From Methanoregula sp. (GTDB lineage Archaea; Halobacteriota; Methanomicrobia; Methanomicrobiales; Methanospirillaceae), in the NCBI GenBank assembly GCA_030651815.1, contig JAUSBW010000216.1, positions 1-62,409 of the forward strand: a DNA stretch of 62,409 nt. The letters run 5' to 3'. Position 1 is the stretch's first letter; each line of letters opens with the position of its first letter. Shown one piece after another: positions 1 through 8,723 of this stretch. A model generated the notes under the pieces. That model was not told the DNA's origin and did not search any database. It saw nothing but the letters and a program-made list of their open reading frames with translations. The translations under genes and the position numbers were made by a program.

Positions 1-1
1 C

Positions 2-631
2 GTTTTAGGAAGAGATGCATGGAAGCCATATGATGTCGTTAAGTGTTCGGGGCATCAGCTTGATCTCCTTCATGTGAATAGATGGTTGGAAAGAGCGGAA
101 ATTAAATACGATATAGAACCACGGAGTCTCTTAACCTCTCAACCAGCAAAATTCTCAAAAACAGATAGACCTCCTGAAAAGATTATCGAGTTTGTTGATG
201 GGATTCGTTCTATTCTTAAACGGGCGATTGAGTATACGGAAAATGATCCACCACCCTCTATGAATGAGCGTATAAAAGCATGTAAAGGGTTCCAGGGAGA
301 GATAACTGCATTCCTTGATAGAGAATGGGATGATGTGGATGCTACCCGAATAACCAAAGAACTTCGAAAGCGGCAGGATATGCTGTTTACGTTCATGCAA
401 TACGAGGATGTTCCATGGCACAATAATGACGCAGAACGGGCAATACGTCAGGGTGTACTTCACCGTAAAATTAGCGGTGGTCGAAGAACATGGGTCGGAG
501 CAGATATATTTGGGGTGCTTTTGAGTATTTACGAAACTTCGAAGAAAAAAAAGCAGAAATTTATGGAAATAGTGGGAGAAAAACTAGGGTTTTCATCGAA
601 TGAGAAGAGTGCAAACAACTCAACTTCCTAA
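2..631 (+). CDS. IS66-family transposase, C-terminal part (cut by window start)
   Basis: The frame is open from the first bases of the window, so the gene is cut by the window edge and only its last ~209 residues are visible. The end of the protein carries the IS66 signature: WHNNDAERAIRQGV followed by RKISGGRRTW and a conserved helix, which corresponds to the C-terminal part of the DDE_Tnp_IS66 catalytic domain and contains the last acidic catalytic residue (E in NDAERAIR). The frame runs to a normal stop with no internal break, so this copy could be intact outside the window. The family assignment is firm; activity cannot be judged from this piece. Confidence 0.88.
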   Translation, partial: VLGRDAWKPYDVVKCSGHQLDLLHVNRWLERAEIKYDIEPRSLLTSQPAKFSKTDRPPEKIIEFVDGIRSILKRAIEYTENDPPPSMNERIKACKGFQGEITAFLDREWDDVDATRITKELRKRQDMLFTFMQYEDVPWHNNDAERAIRQGVLHRKISGGRRTWVGADIFGVLLSIYETSKKKKQKFMEIVGEKLGFSSNEKSANNSTS

Positions 632-658
632 AAGTGAGTTGTTACTAACTTTTTTTTA
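614..658 (+). terminator. Hairpin plus T-run at the end of the IS66 gene
   Basis: A perfect 9-bp inverted repeat (AACAACTCA / TGAGTTGTT) spans the transposase stop codon and is followed within a few bases by a run of eight T. It lies between two convergent genes and looks like a transcription terminator for the transposase. It could also belong to the end of the IS element. Confidence 0.6.
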
Positions 659-1285
659 CTTTCCGAAACGGCGTATCCGCGACTGGTAGTCCCGCAATAT
701 CCTCAAAAAATCCACTTTCCGGAAATATTTCCAGTTCACATCGGAAAAGAAGAGCTCGGAGTAGACCGATTGCCAGATGAGGAAATCGGTGAGGTGATCC
801 CCGCCACTCTTGATCACCACATCGGGCGTGTATTTGAACGTCAGGTAGGATTCGAGGAGTTTCTCGTCCACATCTTCAGGAGAGATGTGAGCCTCAGCCA
901 TTCTCCTGATGCAGGCAGTGATCTCTTCCCTGCCGCTCTTTCCTATCGCCACTACCACATCCATTCCCTCGCCGATCACCTCTTCTTTGTCTCCCACATG
1001 AAGGATCAGGCGGGCGATGGTACCGATCTTCCTAATCTCCGATAAGCATTTTTTCATATCATCAGGAGATGGAGTTGCGATATGGAACGTAAGACCAAGA
1101 ATCACCGGCTGGGCGGGGGCATTGTGCTTTGCGACAAACGCAGATATCTCATTGCACCATGCAGTAGCCCGGTAGAGCTTATCCGGTGAATCTGCCATAT
1201 CCCTGCCGCTGATCATGAAACAGACATGACCCGGCAAGATCGTGATCTGCCGTTTGAGCATGTGCTCATAAAGCCAGTATATCAT
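656..1285 (-). CDS. Degenerate cis-prenyltransferase (undecaprenyl diphosphate synthase family)
   Basis: 209 residues, shorter than the usual 230-260 of UppS proteins. The C-terminal half is recognisably UppS: DVVIKSGGDHLTDFLIWQSV matches the family DxxIRTSGE-x-RxSNFLxWQ segment, followed by YSELFFSD and a terminal RFG. The N-terminal catalytic motif (normally H-x4-MDGNxRWA) is replaced by HVCFMISGRDMA, so the catalytic Asp is gone, and the RTSGE arginine is Lys. Cis-prenyltransferases make long polyprenyl phosphates that carry glycans in the membrane. Loss of the active-site loop with retention of the C-terminal RxG resembles the non-catalytic (NgBR/Nus1-type) subunit of heteromeric enzymes, which is an inference. 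The ATG start follows an AGGA directly upstream. Confidence 0.72.
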   Translation of the reverse strand: MIYWLYEHMLKRQITILPGHVCFMISGRDMADSPDKLYRATAWCNEISAFVAKHNAPAQPVILGLTFHIATPSPDDMKKCLSEIRKIGTIARLILHVGDKEEVIGEGMDVVVAIGKSGREEITACIRRMAEAHISPEDVDEKLLESYLTFKYTPDVVIKSGGDHLTDFLIWQSVYSELFFSDVNWKYFRKVDFLRILRDYQSRIRRFGK

Positions 1286-1443
1286 TTCCTGCCAATTATT
1301 GGATAGTCAAAGGTAAAGAGACTTTAGAAGTTGCGCTGTAGCTTAACCGTAGTTATACCCGGTCTTCCTCCATCCAAATCATTAAAAAAACTGATGACAG
1401 AATATGCGGGGTGGAAAGGGATGAGAGCTGCCAGTCACCCGGC

Positions 1444-1659
1444 ATGTCTGAATTCTCTGATGAAGAAGAGGTCATCATCCGGTGTATTCATGGCAGGGCA
1501 TGTGCCCGGCGCCTCCTCGATCTCGGCCTTGTACCCGATGAACGTGCCACAATCAAGAGAAAATTATCCAATGGTGCGCTTGTCGTGCAGGTCAAAGTAT
1601 GCGATGTAGCAGTGAGCCCGGAGATCACCTCTGCGATCGGCGTGGAGCGCTCGCCATGA
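1444..1659 (+). CDS. feoA: FeoA-domain ferrous iron transport protein
   Basis: A 71-residue SH3-like FeoA protein with ARRLLDLGLVPDERATIKRK, then a beta-rich stretch and IGVERSP at the end. FeoA is a small cytoplasmic partner of the FeoB iron channel. The ATG at 1444 gives the usual FeoA length; an in-frame GTG at 1411 would add 11 residues with no better ribosome binding site. The stop overlaps the feoB start as ATGA (1656-1659), so the two genes are translationally coupled. Confidence 0.87.
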   Translation: MSEFSDEEEVIIRCIHGRACARRLLDLGLVPDERATIKRKLSNGALVVQVKVCDVAVSPEITSAIGVERSP

Positions 1660-3506
1660 AAATTGCGCTCCTGGGAAACCCGGGAGTAGGAAAATCCTTA
1701 ATCTTCAATCAGCTCACCGGCCTTGGCATTGAAGTGAACCGGTACCCGGGCTCTTCCGTTGCACTGGAATGCGGCAACGTCTGCTACAAGCAGGAGAAGA
1801 CCGGGATTGTTGACCTGTCGGGCATCTGCTCCCTTGATGGCAACTCGGAAGAAGAGACGCTGGTCCGCAAGTTTTTGACGAGCGGCGGGGCAGATGTGAT
1901 TGTCGCAATCCTCGATGCCACAAAACTCGAGAGAAACCTCTACCTCTTTGTGCAGGCTGCGGAGTTCTCACCGAAGATGATCGCAGTTGTCAACATGTGC
2001 GATGCGGCCGAACGGCAGGGTATGCACATCGATGCCGGCACCCTGTCCTCACACCTTGGGGTTCCCGTCATTCTGGCTGCTGCATCGGAAGGACGGAATA
2101 TCGACAGGATTCTTCCGGTAGCATTGGGAGAGGCAACCCCCGCAAGAGTGCACGTGCCGTACGACCACCATATCAAAGCAGCCTTAAAAAGCCTGGAAAA
2201 GACGATCGGAACCCCCATGCATACGAACCTGCTCGCCCTGCAGGGTACCGGAGACGATACGGTGCTGCCCGATGCCACAGGGGCAATCGCACAGGAGATC
2301 GGGATGCGCCACCGGATGTCCGTGGGCCAGATCATCACAACAAACCGGCACAACTTTGCCGGTGAGATTACAGCTTCTGTCGTCAAACGCACTGCCCAAA
2401 AGAAACCCTATGATCTCGACAGCCTGCTCACCCGGACATTTCCCGGCATCCCGATCCTCTGTACAATTCTCTTCCTGCTTCTCTTGTCCGTGTTCATGAT
2501 CGGCTTATGGATGGAGAGGATCATAGTTTCTGCATTCACCAGCTCGAACATCACCCCATTTACTGCACTCGCATTGCGGTCCCTGCGGGACCAGATCGGT
2601 TTTTTCCTCCTGATTGCCCTGCAGGCTGGTTTTGGAATCGCATTTCCCTTCGTCTTTACCTTCTGTATCGGGCTCTCCCTTATCGAGGATACCGGGTACA
2701 TGACCCGGGCTGCCTTCCTTGCAGACCGGGCCATGCACAGGATCGGACTTCACGGGGAGGCAATAATTCCCATGGTGATCGGTTTTGGGTGCACAGTCCC
2801 TGCGGTGATGAACCTCCGCCTGCTCAAGACACGCAGGGAACAGACGATTGCAGCGTTTCTTGTCACCATGATCCCCTGCTCTGCCCGGACCGTGGTGATT
2901 GCCGGTATCGTGGCGGATTTTGTGGGCATCATCCGGGCATTCTCCATCTACCTGATCGTGTCTGTACTGCTCATTCTCACCGCAGTTGTGTTGAGCCGCA
3001 TCACGCCGGGAGAACAGTTCGGCATGATTGTCGGGATGTCAACGCTCAGAAGGCCGGAGGCACGACTCGTGCTGGCAAAATCCTGGATCAGGATCAAAGA
3101 GTTCCTCTTCATTGCGATGCCGGTCCTGATTGTCACCTGCATCCTTCTTGGTCTCTGCCAGTATCCCGGATTGACTGAATTGTTCGGGCAGATGGTGGCT
3201 CCGGTTACCGTCACCCTGCTCGGGTTGCCCGTCTATGCATCCACCGCACTCCTGTTCGGAGTATTCAGAAAGGAACTCGCATTCGAGACACTTGCCGTAC
3301 TTGCCGGCACCGCAGATCTCGGTTCGGTGATGACCGGTGTCGAGCTGTACACATTTGCGATCGTGAGCGTGCTCTTTGTTCCCTGCGTATCTGCCATTGC
3401 TGTCCTGTACCGGCAATTGGGAGCGAGAATTGCCATCATTACTTCAATTTACACGGTTTTCCTCGGCCTTTTCATAGGAGCAATTATAAACATTCTCATG
3501 AAATAA
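1656..3506 (+). CDS. feoB: Ferrous iron transporter FeoB (GTPase-permease)
   Basis: 616 residues. The N-terminal G domain has G1 GNPGVGKS (residues 7-14), a switch region NRYPGSSV and a G4-like NMCD; the G3 motif reads DLSG instead of the usual DxPG. The C-terminal half holds about ten membrane segments with both Gate motifs: GFGCTVPAVM and MIPCSARTVV keep the conserved cysteines GC-x-VPA and CSAR. The ATG at 1656 overlaps the feoA stop and puts the P-loop at the expected position; the frame extends 19 codons further upstream but that part lies inside feoA. It imports Fe2+ across the cytoplasmic membrane. Two signalling-like ATPase/GTPase genes follow 11 bp downstream in the same direction. 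Confidence 0.92.
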   Translation: MKIALLGNPGVGKSLIFNQLTGLGIEVNRYPGSSVALECGNVCYKQEKTGIVDLSGICSLDGNSEEETLVRKFLTSGGADVIVAILDATKLERNLYLFVQAAEFSPKMIAVVNMCDAAERQGMHIDAGTLSSHLGVPVILAAASEGRNIDRILPVALGEATPARVHVPYDHHIKAALKSLEKTIGTPMHTNLLALQGTGDDTVLPDATGAIAQEIGMRHRMSVGQIITTNRHNFAGEITASVVKRTAQKKPYDLDSLLTRTFPGIPILCTILFLLLLSVFMIGLWMERIIVSAFTSSNITPFTALALRSLRDQIGFFLLIALQAGFGIAFPFVFTFCIGLSLIEDTGYMTRAAFLADRAMHRIGLHGEAIIPMVIGFGCTVPAVMNLRLLKTRREQTIAAFLVTMIPCSARTVVIAGIVADFVGIIRAFSIYLIVSVLLILTAVVLSRITPGEQFGMIVGMSTLRRPEARLVLAKSWIRIKEFLFIAMPVLIVTCILLGLCQYPGLTELFGQMVAPVTVTLLGLPVYASTALLFGVFRKELAFETLAVLAGTADLGSVMTGVELYTFAIVSVLFVPCVSAIAVLYRQLGARIAIITSIYTVFLGLFIGAIINILMK

Positions 3507-3517
3507 TCAAATCATAA

Positions 3518-4225
3518 ATGTACTCTTATAAGACGGGGATCGAGCAGATCGATCAGTTGTCCGGAGGGTTTGAGGCAGGGACCAATATCCTCATCCTTGC
3601 ACCTCCTATGAGCTATGCCGATCAGCTTGCCTATGCCCTGACAAAACCCGTTACGGGTGAATATGCCATAATACTCTCCACCAACGAACGGGCAGCAGAG
3701 GTGGTGGATTTTTTCAAAGTCGCGGGATCGGACAAGCGGTTTATCGGGGTTATTGATGCTATCACCAAGAGCTCAACCCCAAGCATTGTCGATACCCCAA
3801 GACTCAAGTTTGTCTCAAGCCCTACCGATCTCACTGGGATAGGGATCAAATTTTCCAATATTATCGAGGCCATTTTTGAGGGTGAATTTTCTGATGGTGA
3901 AGCCGGTCTCTTCCCGCCCCCGATCCGGTTCTGCGTGAATTCCGTCTCCACCCTGCTCATGTACCGCAAACTCGAGGTGCTGTACCAGTTCCTTCATGTG
4001 CTCACCGCGAAATTAAAAAAGATCGAGGGTGTGGGCATCTACATCTTAAACAGCGAATCATTCGATGACAAGACATTGTCCTTAATCAAACAGCTGATGA
4101 ACTGTGTTATAGAAATTAAGATCGATCAGGACATCAGCTACCTGCGTATCCAGGGTATTCGAGGGATCAATTCGAACTGGCAGAAATTTTCTGTCAATAA
4201 AGGGCAGGTGACCATACTACCATGA
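3518..4225 (+). CDS. RecA/KaiC-like protein with degenerate P-loop
   Basis: 235 residues starting TGIEQIDQLSGGFEAGTNILI, the typical entry of KaiC/RadA-like RecA-fold proteins (TGI..LD.LLGGG...G). Where the Walker A GxxxxGKS should follow, the sequence is APPMSYADQL, with no Gly-Lys-Ser/Thr, so ATP binding is doubtful. A later hydrophobic strand (IRFCVNSVSTLL) sits where Walker B would be. It starts 11 bp after feoB and its TGA overlaps the ATG of the next gene (ATGA at 4222), so it is cotranslated with the RecA-GTPase fusion. Exact function is unknown; a regulatory or scaffold subunit is plausible. Confidence 0.72.
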   Translation: MYSYKTGIEQIDQLSGGFEAGTNILILAPPMSYADQLAYALTKPVTGEYAIILSTNERAAEVVDFFKVAGSDKRFIGVIDAITKSSTPSIVDTPRLKFVSSPTDLTGIGIKFSNIIEAIFEGEFSDGEAGLFPPPIRFCVNSVSTLLMYRKLEVLYQFLHVLTAKLKKIEGVGIYILNSESFDDKTLSLIKQLMNCVIEIKIDQDISYLRIQGIRGINSNWQKFSVNKGQVTILP

Positions 4226-5385
4226 TCTCCACCGGTATGAACAGTGTAGATGACATGCTGGGAGGTGGAATTCCACAAGGCGGCCGGGTGCTGTACAGCA
4301 TGGAACCGGGGGTCAATGGCCAGCTCTTCATGGTCTCATCGCTGTGCCGTGCCCTTGCACAGAATCTCTCCTGCCTTGTGATCCTGCCCGGTACTACCGT
4401 TGAGGCATACCGTCACGATCTCCTTACAATGAAGACAGGTTTTATCGATTTATCCTCAGATAAGATCGTTTTTATCGATGCCATTGACCGTGAGCGGATC
4501 CAGAAGAGTTCCCCCGGCCCCGATTCGGCACAGCTGGAGTGGAAAGCACGAATCGCAAAGGTTTGCGGTGAGAGAAAGATCGATGTCATCTTTGCCTATT
4601 TTGATCTCCTGTCCGAGGAGTTCGGGATCGAGTGCGGGCTTGATATTCTGGAGCAGGGAGACGACGTTTTGAAGCCGACCCTGATCCTCGAACATCTCAA
4701 TCTCGAAGGGGAACCGCTTATCTCCCGGTTTATCCATGATTTTTCATTCGATGTAGTGATCTCTATAAAATCTTCATTCAAGCCTTTGCCGCATTTCGAT
4801 TATTTTACCCTTGTTCACACCCCAGGATCTCCTCAACCGGTGCGGTCCGTGCCATTCGTTACCGCAGAAGGCAGGATCATCCCGTACATACCAAGGATTG
4901 TAGTAACCGGGCCAGCACAGTCCGGAAAATCCACGTTTGTGACCAGCGCATCCATTGAGGGGATGCCGGTAGACCGGGTGGGACTTGACGGGGATCTGAC
5001 AACCGAATCAATGGATCTTGGGATGCTGCAATCGAAGGGCTTTGATATCACCATCTACGGGACTCCCGGGCAGCCACGGTTCGATCTGCTGATTCCGGGA
5101 ATGCTCAAACACACGATGGGAGTAATCCTGATGGTGGATGCTACAAAACCCCAGTTACTTCCCCAGGCAAAAGAGATGATCGGTCTGCTTGCCGAACACA
5201 GTGTGCCGATGGTTATTGCCGCAAATAAAAATGATCTGCCCGGCACGATGGAGGAAAAAGATATCCGGGCGGCACTGGGGATTAAGGCCGATATTCCGAT
5301 CTTTTTTATATCGGCAACCCGGAAAGACGATGTCCGGCATGTTGTCGAATCTCTCGTGAACTCCATCACGCAGATTCCGTATTGA
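4222..5385 (+). CDS. RecA/KaiC-like domain fused to a small GTPase domain
   Basis: 387 residues with two parts. Residues 1 to ~220 repeat the KaiC-like entry (STGMNSVDDMLGGGIPQGG) but again have a degenerate Walker A (SMEPGVNGQL). Residues ~228-387 form a Ras-like G domain: G1 GPAQSGKS, G3 region YGTPGQPRF, G4 ANKNDLPG and a final SATRKDD segment like the G5 SA(K) motif. The TPGQ form resembles MglA/Srp-receptor-beta-like prokaryotic small GTPases. The G domain looks intact while the RecA-like part does not, so GTP is probably the working nucleotide. It is coupled to the preceding RecA-like gene by an ATGA overlap. Function is unknown; a switch protein is an inference. Confidence 0.78.
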   Translation: MISTGMNSVDDMLGGGIPQGGRVLYSMEPGVNGQLFMVSSLCRALAQNLSCLVILPGTTVEAYRHDLLTMKTGFIDLSSDKIVFIDAIDRERIQKSSPGPDSAQLEWKARIAKVCGERKIDVIFAYFDLLSEEFGIECGLDILEQGDDVLKPTLILEHLNLEGEPLISRFIHDFSFDVVISIKSSFKPLPHFDYFTLVHTPGSPQPVRSVPFVTAEGRIIPYIPRIVVTGPAQSGKSTFVTSASIEGMPVDRVGLDGDLTTESMDLGMLQSKGFDITIYGTPGQPRFDLLIPGMLKHTMGVILMVDATKPQLLPQAKEMIGLLAEHSVPMVIAANKNDLPGTMEEKDIRAALGIKADIPIFFISATRKDDVRHVVESLVNSITQIPY

Positions 5386-5431
5386 GGTGTGAACAGATGC
5401 CGTTTTACGATTCCCGTTTCGGAGTGAACTT

Positions 5432-6181
5432 ATGCTGACGTTTATCGGGATCGGGCTCTATGATAAGACCGATGTATCGGAAAAAGGACTTGCCTGCATC
5501 CGGAATGCCGACTATGTCTATCTCGAATGCTATACCTCGCGGCTCATGGGTACGACAATAGAAGAACTCGGAAACTATTACGGCAAACCCGTTCACCCGC
5601 TCTTCAGGGAGGATGTGGAACAACACCCGGAAGAGATGCTGGATAAGGCAGAAAAGAGCAGCGTGGTGTTTCTCTGTGCAGGAGACCCGATGGTCTCTAC
5701 CACCCATGCAGATCTCCGGATGCGTGCGGCGGAACGGGGTATCAGAACCGCAATCGTGCACGCGGCATCCATAGTAAGCGCAGTCTGCGGGGTATCCGGG
5801 CTCCAGAACTACCGGTTCGGCAAGTCCTGCTCCGTTCCCTTCCCGCAGAAGAACTGGTCACCGACTACGCCCATCGATGTAATCGCACAGAACCTCTCCC
5901 TGCGCCTGCACACCCTTGTCTATCTTGATATCCAGAACGAGCGGTATATGACGGTGCAAGAAGCCGTAGCTCTATTAGAAGAGATGGCAGAAAAAAAAGG
6001 GTGCCGGATACCGCTGTATGTCGGCATTGCCCGGGCGGGATCGGATGAGCCGGTAATTATTGCAGGTCCGTCAGAGAAGATCCTTGCCTGTGATTTCGGG
6101 CCACCGCTTCATATTCTCATCGTCCCGGCTGAACTGCACGAAATGGAGCGCGAATACCTGGAGATATTTGCCGGCCTATGA
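5432..6181 (+). CDS. dphB: Diphthine synthase DphB
   Basis: 249 residues of the SAM-dependent tetrapyrrole-methylase fold. The start [20 protein letters not shown], the central [18 protein letters not shown] (the GDP SAM-binding loop) and [20 protein letters not shown] are typical of archaeal DphB. The enzyme methylates the ACP-modified histidine of elongation factor 2 during diphthamide synthesis. The ATG at 5432 has GGAGTG seven bases upstream. The gene overlaps the DUF357 gene by ATGA at 6178. Confidence 0.93.
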   Translation: MLTFIGIGLYDKTDVSEKGLACIRNADYVYLECYTSRLMGTTIEELGNYYGKPVHPLFREDVEQHPEEMLDKAEKSSVVFLCAGDPMVSTTHADLRMRAAERGIRTAIVHAASIVSAVCGVSGLQNYRFGKSCSVPFPQKNWSPTTPIDVIAQNLSLRLHTLVYLDIQNERYMTVQEAVALLEEMAEKKGCRIPLYVGIARAGSDEPVIIAGPSEKILACDFGPPLHILIVPAELHEMEREYLEIFAGL

Positions 6182-6756
6182 AGATCGCTGAATGCAGGTA
6201 TGAACTCAATGCTGCTCTTGTTCGCACCCGTAGTGCAGCGCAACAGTACACTCCCCTTGAGCGGGAAGCCTTCGCAGTCATGGAGATGGCACAGGCCTAC
6301 CGGAAAGACGGGGCCACTTTTTACAACACAGGAGATCTCGTCAACGCTCTTGCAGCATTCTGGTATGGAACCGGCTGGCTGCATTTCGGTATTTCATCCG
6401 GCCTCCTGATCTGCAACAGGCAGAACATGTTCTGTCCTTTTGCCGGACCTTTGGAGAAACTGCCCCTGCCTCTTGCAGAAAAACTTCAGGAGAAGACCCT
6501 TCGCTACGAGCATCTGCTCGACACAGCACGATCCTCGGTGGAATGTGCAGGAGAGCCAAAAACGATCAGCAATGATTTTGCCGGGAAGGTTCTTTTCATC
6601 ACTGCGCAGTATGCATCTCAGGGCGCCAGGTACCGTGAGGCAGGGGCAAATGAAGACGCTCTTGCCTGCTTCAGTTACGGGCACGGCTGGCTGGATACCG
6701 GTGTGACGTGCGGATACTTCCGCATTATGGCGCACCATGATATTTTTACGGTGTAG
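6178..6756 (+). CDS. DUF357-domain protein (two repeats)
   Basis: 192 residues. Two similar helical segments are visible: [20 protein letters not shown]...[11 protein letters not shown] near residues 41-80 and [20 protein letters not shown]...[11 protein letters not shown] near 142-180. This is the DUF357 pattern of a helical hairpin ending in Y-x-x-GW(L/A), here duplicated. DUF357 is an archaeal domain of unknown function. The ATG overlaps the dphB stop, so the two are translationally coupled. Confidence 0.8.
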   Translation: MKIAECRYELNAALVRTRSAAQQYTPLEREAFAVMEMAQAYRKDGATFYNTGDLVNALAAFWYGTGWLHFGISSGLLICNRQNMFCPFAGPLEKLPLPLAEKLQEKTLRYEHLLDTARSSVECAGEPKTISNDFAGKVLFITAQYASQGARYREAGANEDALACFSYGHGWLDTGVTCGYFRIMAHHDIFTV

Positions 6757-6890
6757 TGGATGTAACAATCAAAAACGGATGTCTTCCACTGCACCCGTTT
6801 TCAGGTAATAAAAGCGTTTATACTATGCACCATAACCTGTTTAGCTAGCATCCAGTAACCCTCATCATCGCCGGTTATTAAGGAGTTTTC

Positions 6891-7910
6891 ATGGAGAAGT
6901 CACAGGCCAGATGGCTCTATATTTCTGTAGGATTCTCACTCGCCATTCTAATCATTATCCTGTACTTTACCATCAATGAAAATACGCTTACCTGTCTCCA
7001 GCAAGTCAATATCTGGTTCTTACTCCTCGCTTTTATGACACATCTCTTATCGATGTGCTTCTGGGCATGGCGCGTTCAGAAGATGACCGGGTCACTTGGG
7101 TACAGGATCGGTTTTTTTTACAGTCTGAACCTGGTCTTTGCCAACCTGCTCGCAGCAGCAGTCACACCGTCACAGGCAGGGGGGGAGCCGGTCCGGATTC
7201 ACGAGCTCTACAAGGCAGATGTCCCACTGGGGGATGCCACGGCAGTGGTGATCATGGAGCGGGTGCTTGATGGTATCGTACTTGCTCTACTTGCGGCATT
7301 TGCGATGATTGTCCTGACCGAACAATGGAAGAGCCTCGGTGCAGTCTCCGAGGTTATGGTCTATATCACATGGATATTTGTTGTCGGTTGCCTCTTCCTG
7401 TTTTACCTTGCAATAAAACGACCGGATATTGTAAAAAAAGTTGTCAACTGGTGTACATACCGGTTCACAAAGAAATGGGAGAGTAAACGGATCGAAAAAC
7501 TGATCGTGCGGGCGGACACGGAGATTGATAATTTTCACGGGGCCGTGATCAAGTTTGTTAAGAGCGCCAAAGGCGGGCTCCTGTGGGGATTTCTGTTCAC
7601 CCTGCTCTACTGGATCTCAGAAATTTTTACTGCCTCACTTATCCTTGTCGGACTCGGCCAGCCGCCCCTGTTTTTAGAGTCTTTTGTAATCCAGCTCATA
7701 TTAGCGATAGTGATGATGATACCCTTAACCCCCGGAAGCTCCGGTGTCGCCGAGGTAGGCGCAACATCCATGTATGCCCTGTTCATCCCGGCATCGATCG
7801 TTGGAATCTTCGTCGTTATCTGGCGGATCGTGATGTACTATTTCAATATCGCACTGGGTGTCGGTTCAAGCCTCATCATCGTCCGCCGTGAAGCCCACAA
7901 GCGCGAGTGA
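6891..7910 (+). CDS. Flippase-like integral membrane protein (LPG synthase TM / AglD family)
   Basis: 339 residues with about eight hydrophobic segments. The conserved block ANLLAAAVTPSQAGGEPVRI followed by ATAVVIMERVLD is the hallmark of the lysylphosphatidylglycerol-synthase transmembrane family (UPF0104), and MMIPLTPGSSGVAEV near residues 276-290 is its second signature. Archaeal members such as AglD act in lipid-linked glycan transfer or flipping, but substrates are mostly unknown. The ATG has AAGGAG six bases upstream, and a TATA-like TTTATAC lies about 65 bp further up. Confidence 0.85.
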   Translation: MEKSQARWLYISVGFSLAILIIILYFTINENTLTCLQQVNIWFLLLAFMTHLLSMCFWAWRVQKMTGSLGYRIGFFYSLNLVFANLLAAAVTPSQAGGEPVRIHELYKADVPLGDATAVVIMERVLDGIVLALLAAFAMIVLTEQWKSLGAVSEVMVYITWIFVVGCLFLFYLAIKRPDIVKKVVNWCTYRFTKKWESKRIEKLIVRADTEIDNFHGAVIKFVKSAKGGLLWGFLFTLLYWISEIFTASLILVGLGQPPLFLESFVIQLILAIVMMIPLTPGSSGVAEVGATSMYALFIPASIVGIFVVIWRIVMYYFNIALGVGSSLIIVRREAHKRE

Positions 7911-7962
7911 CCCGGAACACCTTAACCCTTATCATAGATCACGGCAATCTCTCTTCAAGGAC

Positions 7963-8415
7963 ATGACACAGGTGAAGTGTGAGGTCAAAGGGGTATTTGT
8001 CGCGATTAGCGATGCCGCTACCGTGCCTCTTGTGGTACTTACTGATGCCAATGACCGCCTCCTGCCGATATTCATCGGGATCTGGGAGGCGGTATCAATC
8101 AACAGCGCACAGATAAAAGAAGTACTGCCACGACCGTTCACCCACGATCTCTTTATCGATCTCTGTGCGAAGTTTTCCATCACGCTGCGATACCTGCAGA
8201 TCGACAGTATCGAAGATGGGGTGTATTATGCCCAGCTGGTGATGAGTTCAGGACTGCACGACGAGTATCTTGACTGCCGACCGAGCGATGGTATTGCGCT
8301 TGCACTCCGGGGCGATATCCCGATCTTTGTAGAAGAGTGTGTGCTCACATCCGCAGGTCAGAAATCCGCAGAACTGCCGGATATGATGGATCTTTTAACG
8401 TTCCTGCACAAATAA
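7963..8415 (+). CDS. Bifunctional-nuclease-family (DUF151) protein
   Basis: 150 residues from the ATG at 7963, which has an AAGGA just upstream; the frame is open 35 codons earlier but that part overlaps the previous gene. Family marks are VVLTDANDRLLPIFIG, the helix EAVSINSAQIKEVLPRPFTHDL and the end RPSDGIALALRGDIPIFV, as in DUF151 proteins (Thermotoga TM0160, plant bifunctional nuclease). Some relatives show DNase/RNase activity; its substrate in archaea is not known. It is convergent with hisE, only five bases apart. Confidence 0.86.
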   Translation: MTQVKCEVKGVFVAISDAATVPLVVLTDANDRLLPIFIGIWEAVSINSAQIKEVLPRPFTHDLFIDLCAKFSITLRYLQIDSIEDGVYYAQLVMSSGLHDEYLDCRPSDGIALALRGDIPIFVEECVLTSAGQKSAELPDMMDLLTFLHK

Positions 8416-8420
8416 AAAAG

Positions 8421-8723
8421 TTATTTGCGCCGGTGTTTAAGCTCGTTCATCACATCGTTAAGATCGATCCCTGCTGCCCGGAGCGCAACGAAAATATGGA
8501 ACAGGAGATCTGCGGTCTCTTCCACCGTGCGTTCGTTCACCCCGTTCTTTATCGCAAGGATGAACTCAGTGGACTCCTCGCCCACTTTCTCCAGTATCTT
8601 GTCTATGCCTTTTTGATCGGTTAGCAGATTTGTGGTATAAGATTCAGGTTTGGGATTTTCTGCCCGTTCGCAGATCACGTCCCAGAGCTCTGCAATCATT
8701 TTAGGATCGACCGTGCGGTTCAT
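8421..8723 (-). CDS. hisE: Phosphoribosyl-ATP pyrophosphatase HisE
   Basis: 100 residues of the all-alpha MazG-like HisE family: KILEKVGEESTEFILAIKNG and EETADLLFHIFVALRAAGID supply the E-x2-E and E-x2-D metal ligands of the NTP pyrophosphohydrolase fold. It hydrolyses PR-ATP to PR-AMP, the second step of histidine synthesis. It is a stand-alone HisE, not fused to HisI. A GGAGAC sits ahead of the ATG, and the start overlaps the nusA stop (ATGA at 8720-8723). Confidence 0.92.
   Translation of the reverse strand: MNRTVDPKMIAELWDVICERAENPKPESYTTNLLTDQKGIDKILEKVGEESTEFILAIKNGVNERTVEETADLLFHIFVALRAAGIDLNDVMNELKHRRK

Noticed and set aside
2507-3178. A 223-codon plus-strand frame inside feoB
   Set aside because: It is out of frame with FeoB, is His/Arg/Pro-rich, and shares no family; FeoB motifs are in the other frame throughout.
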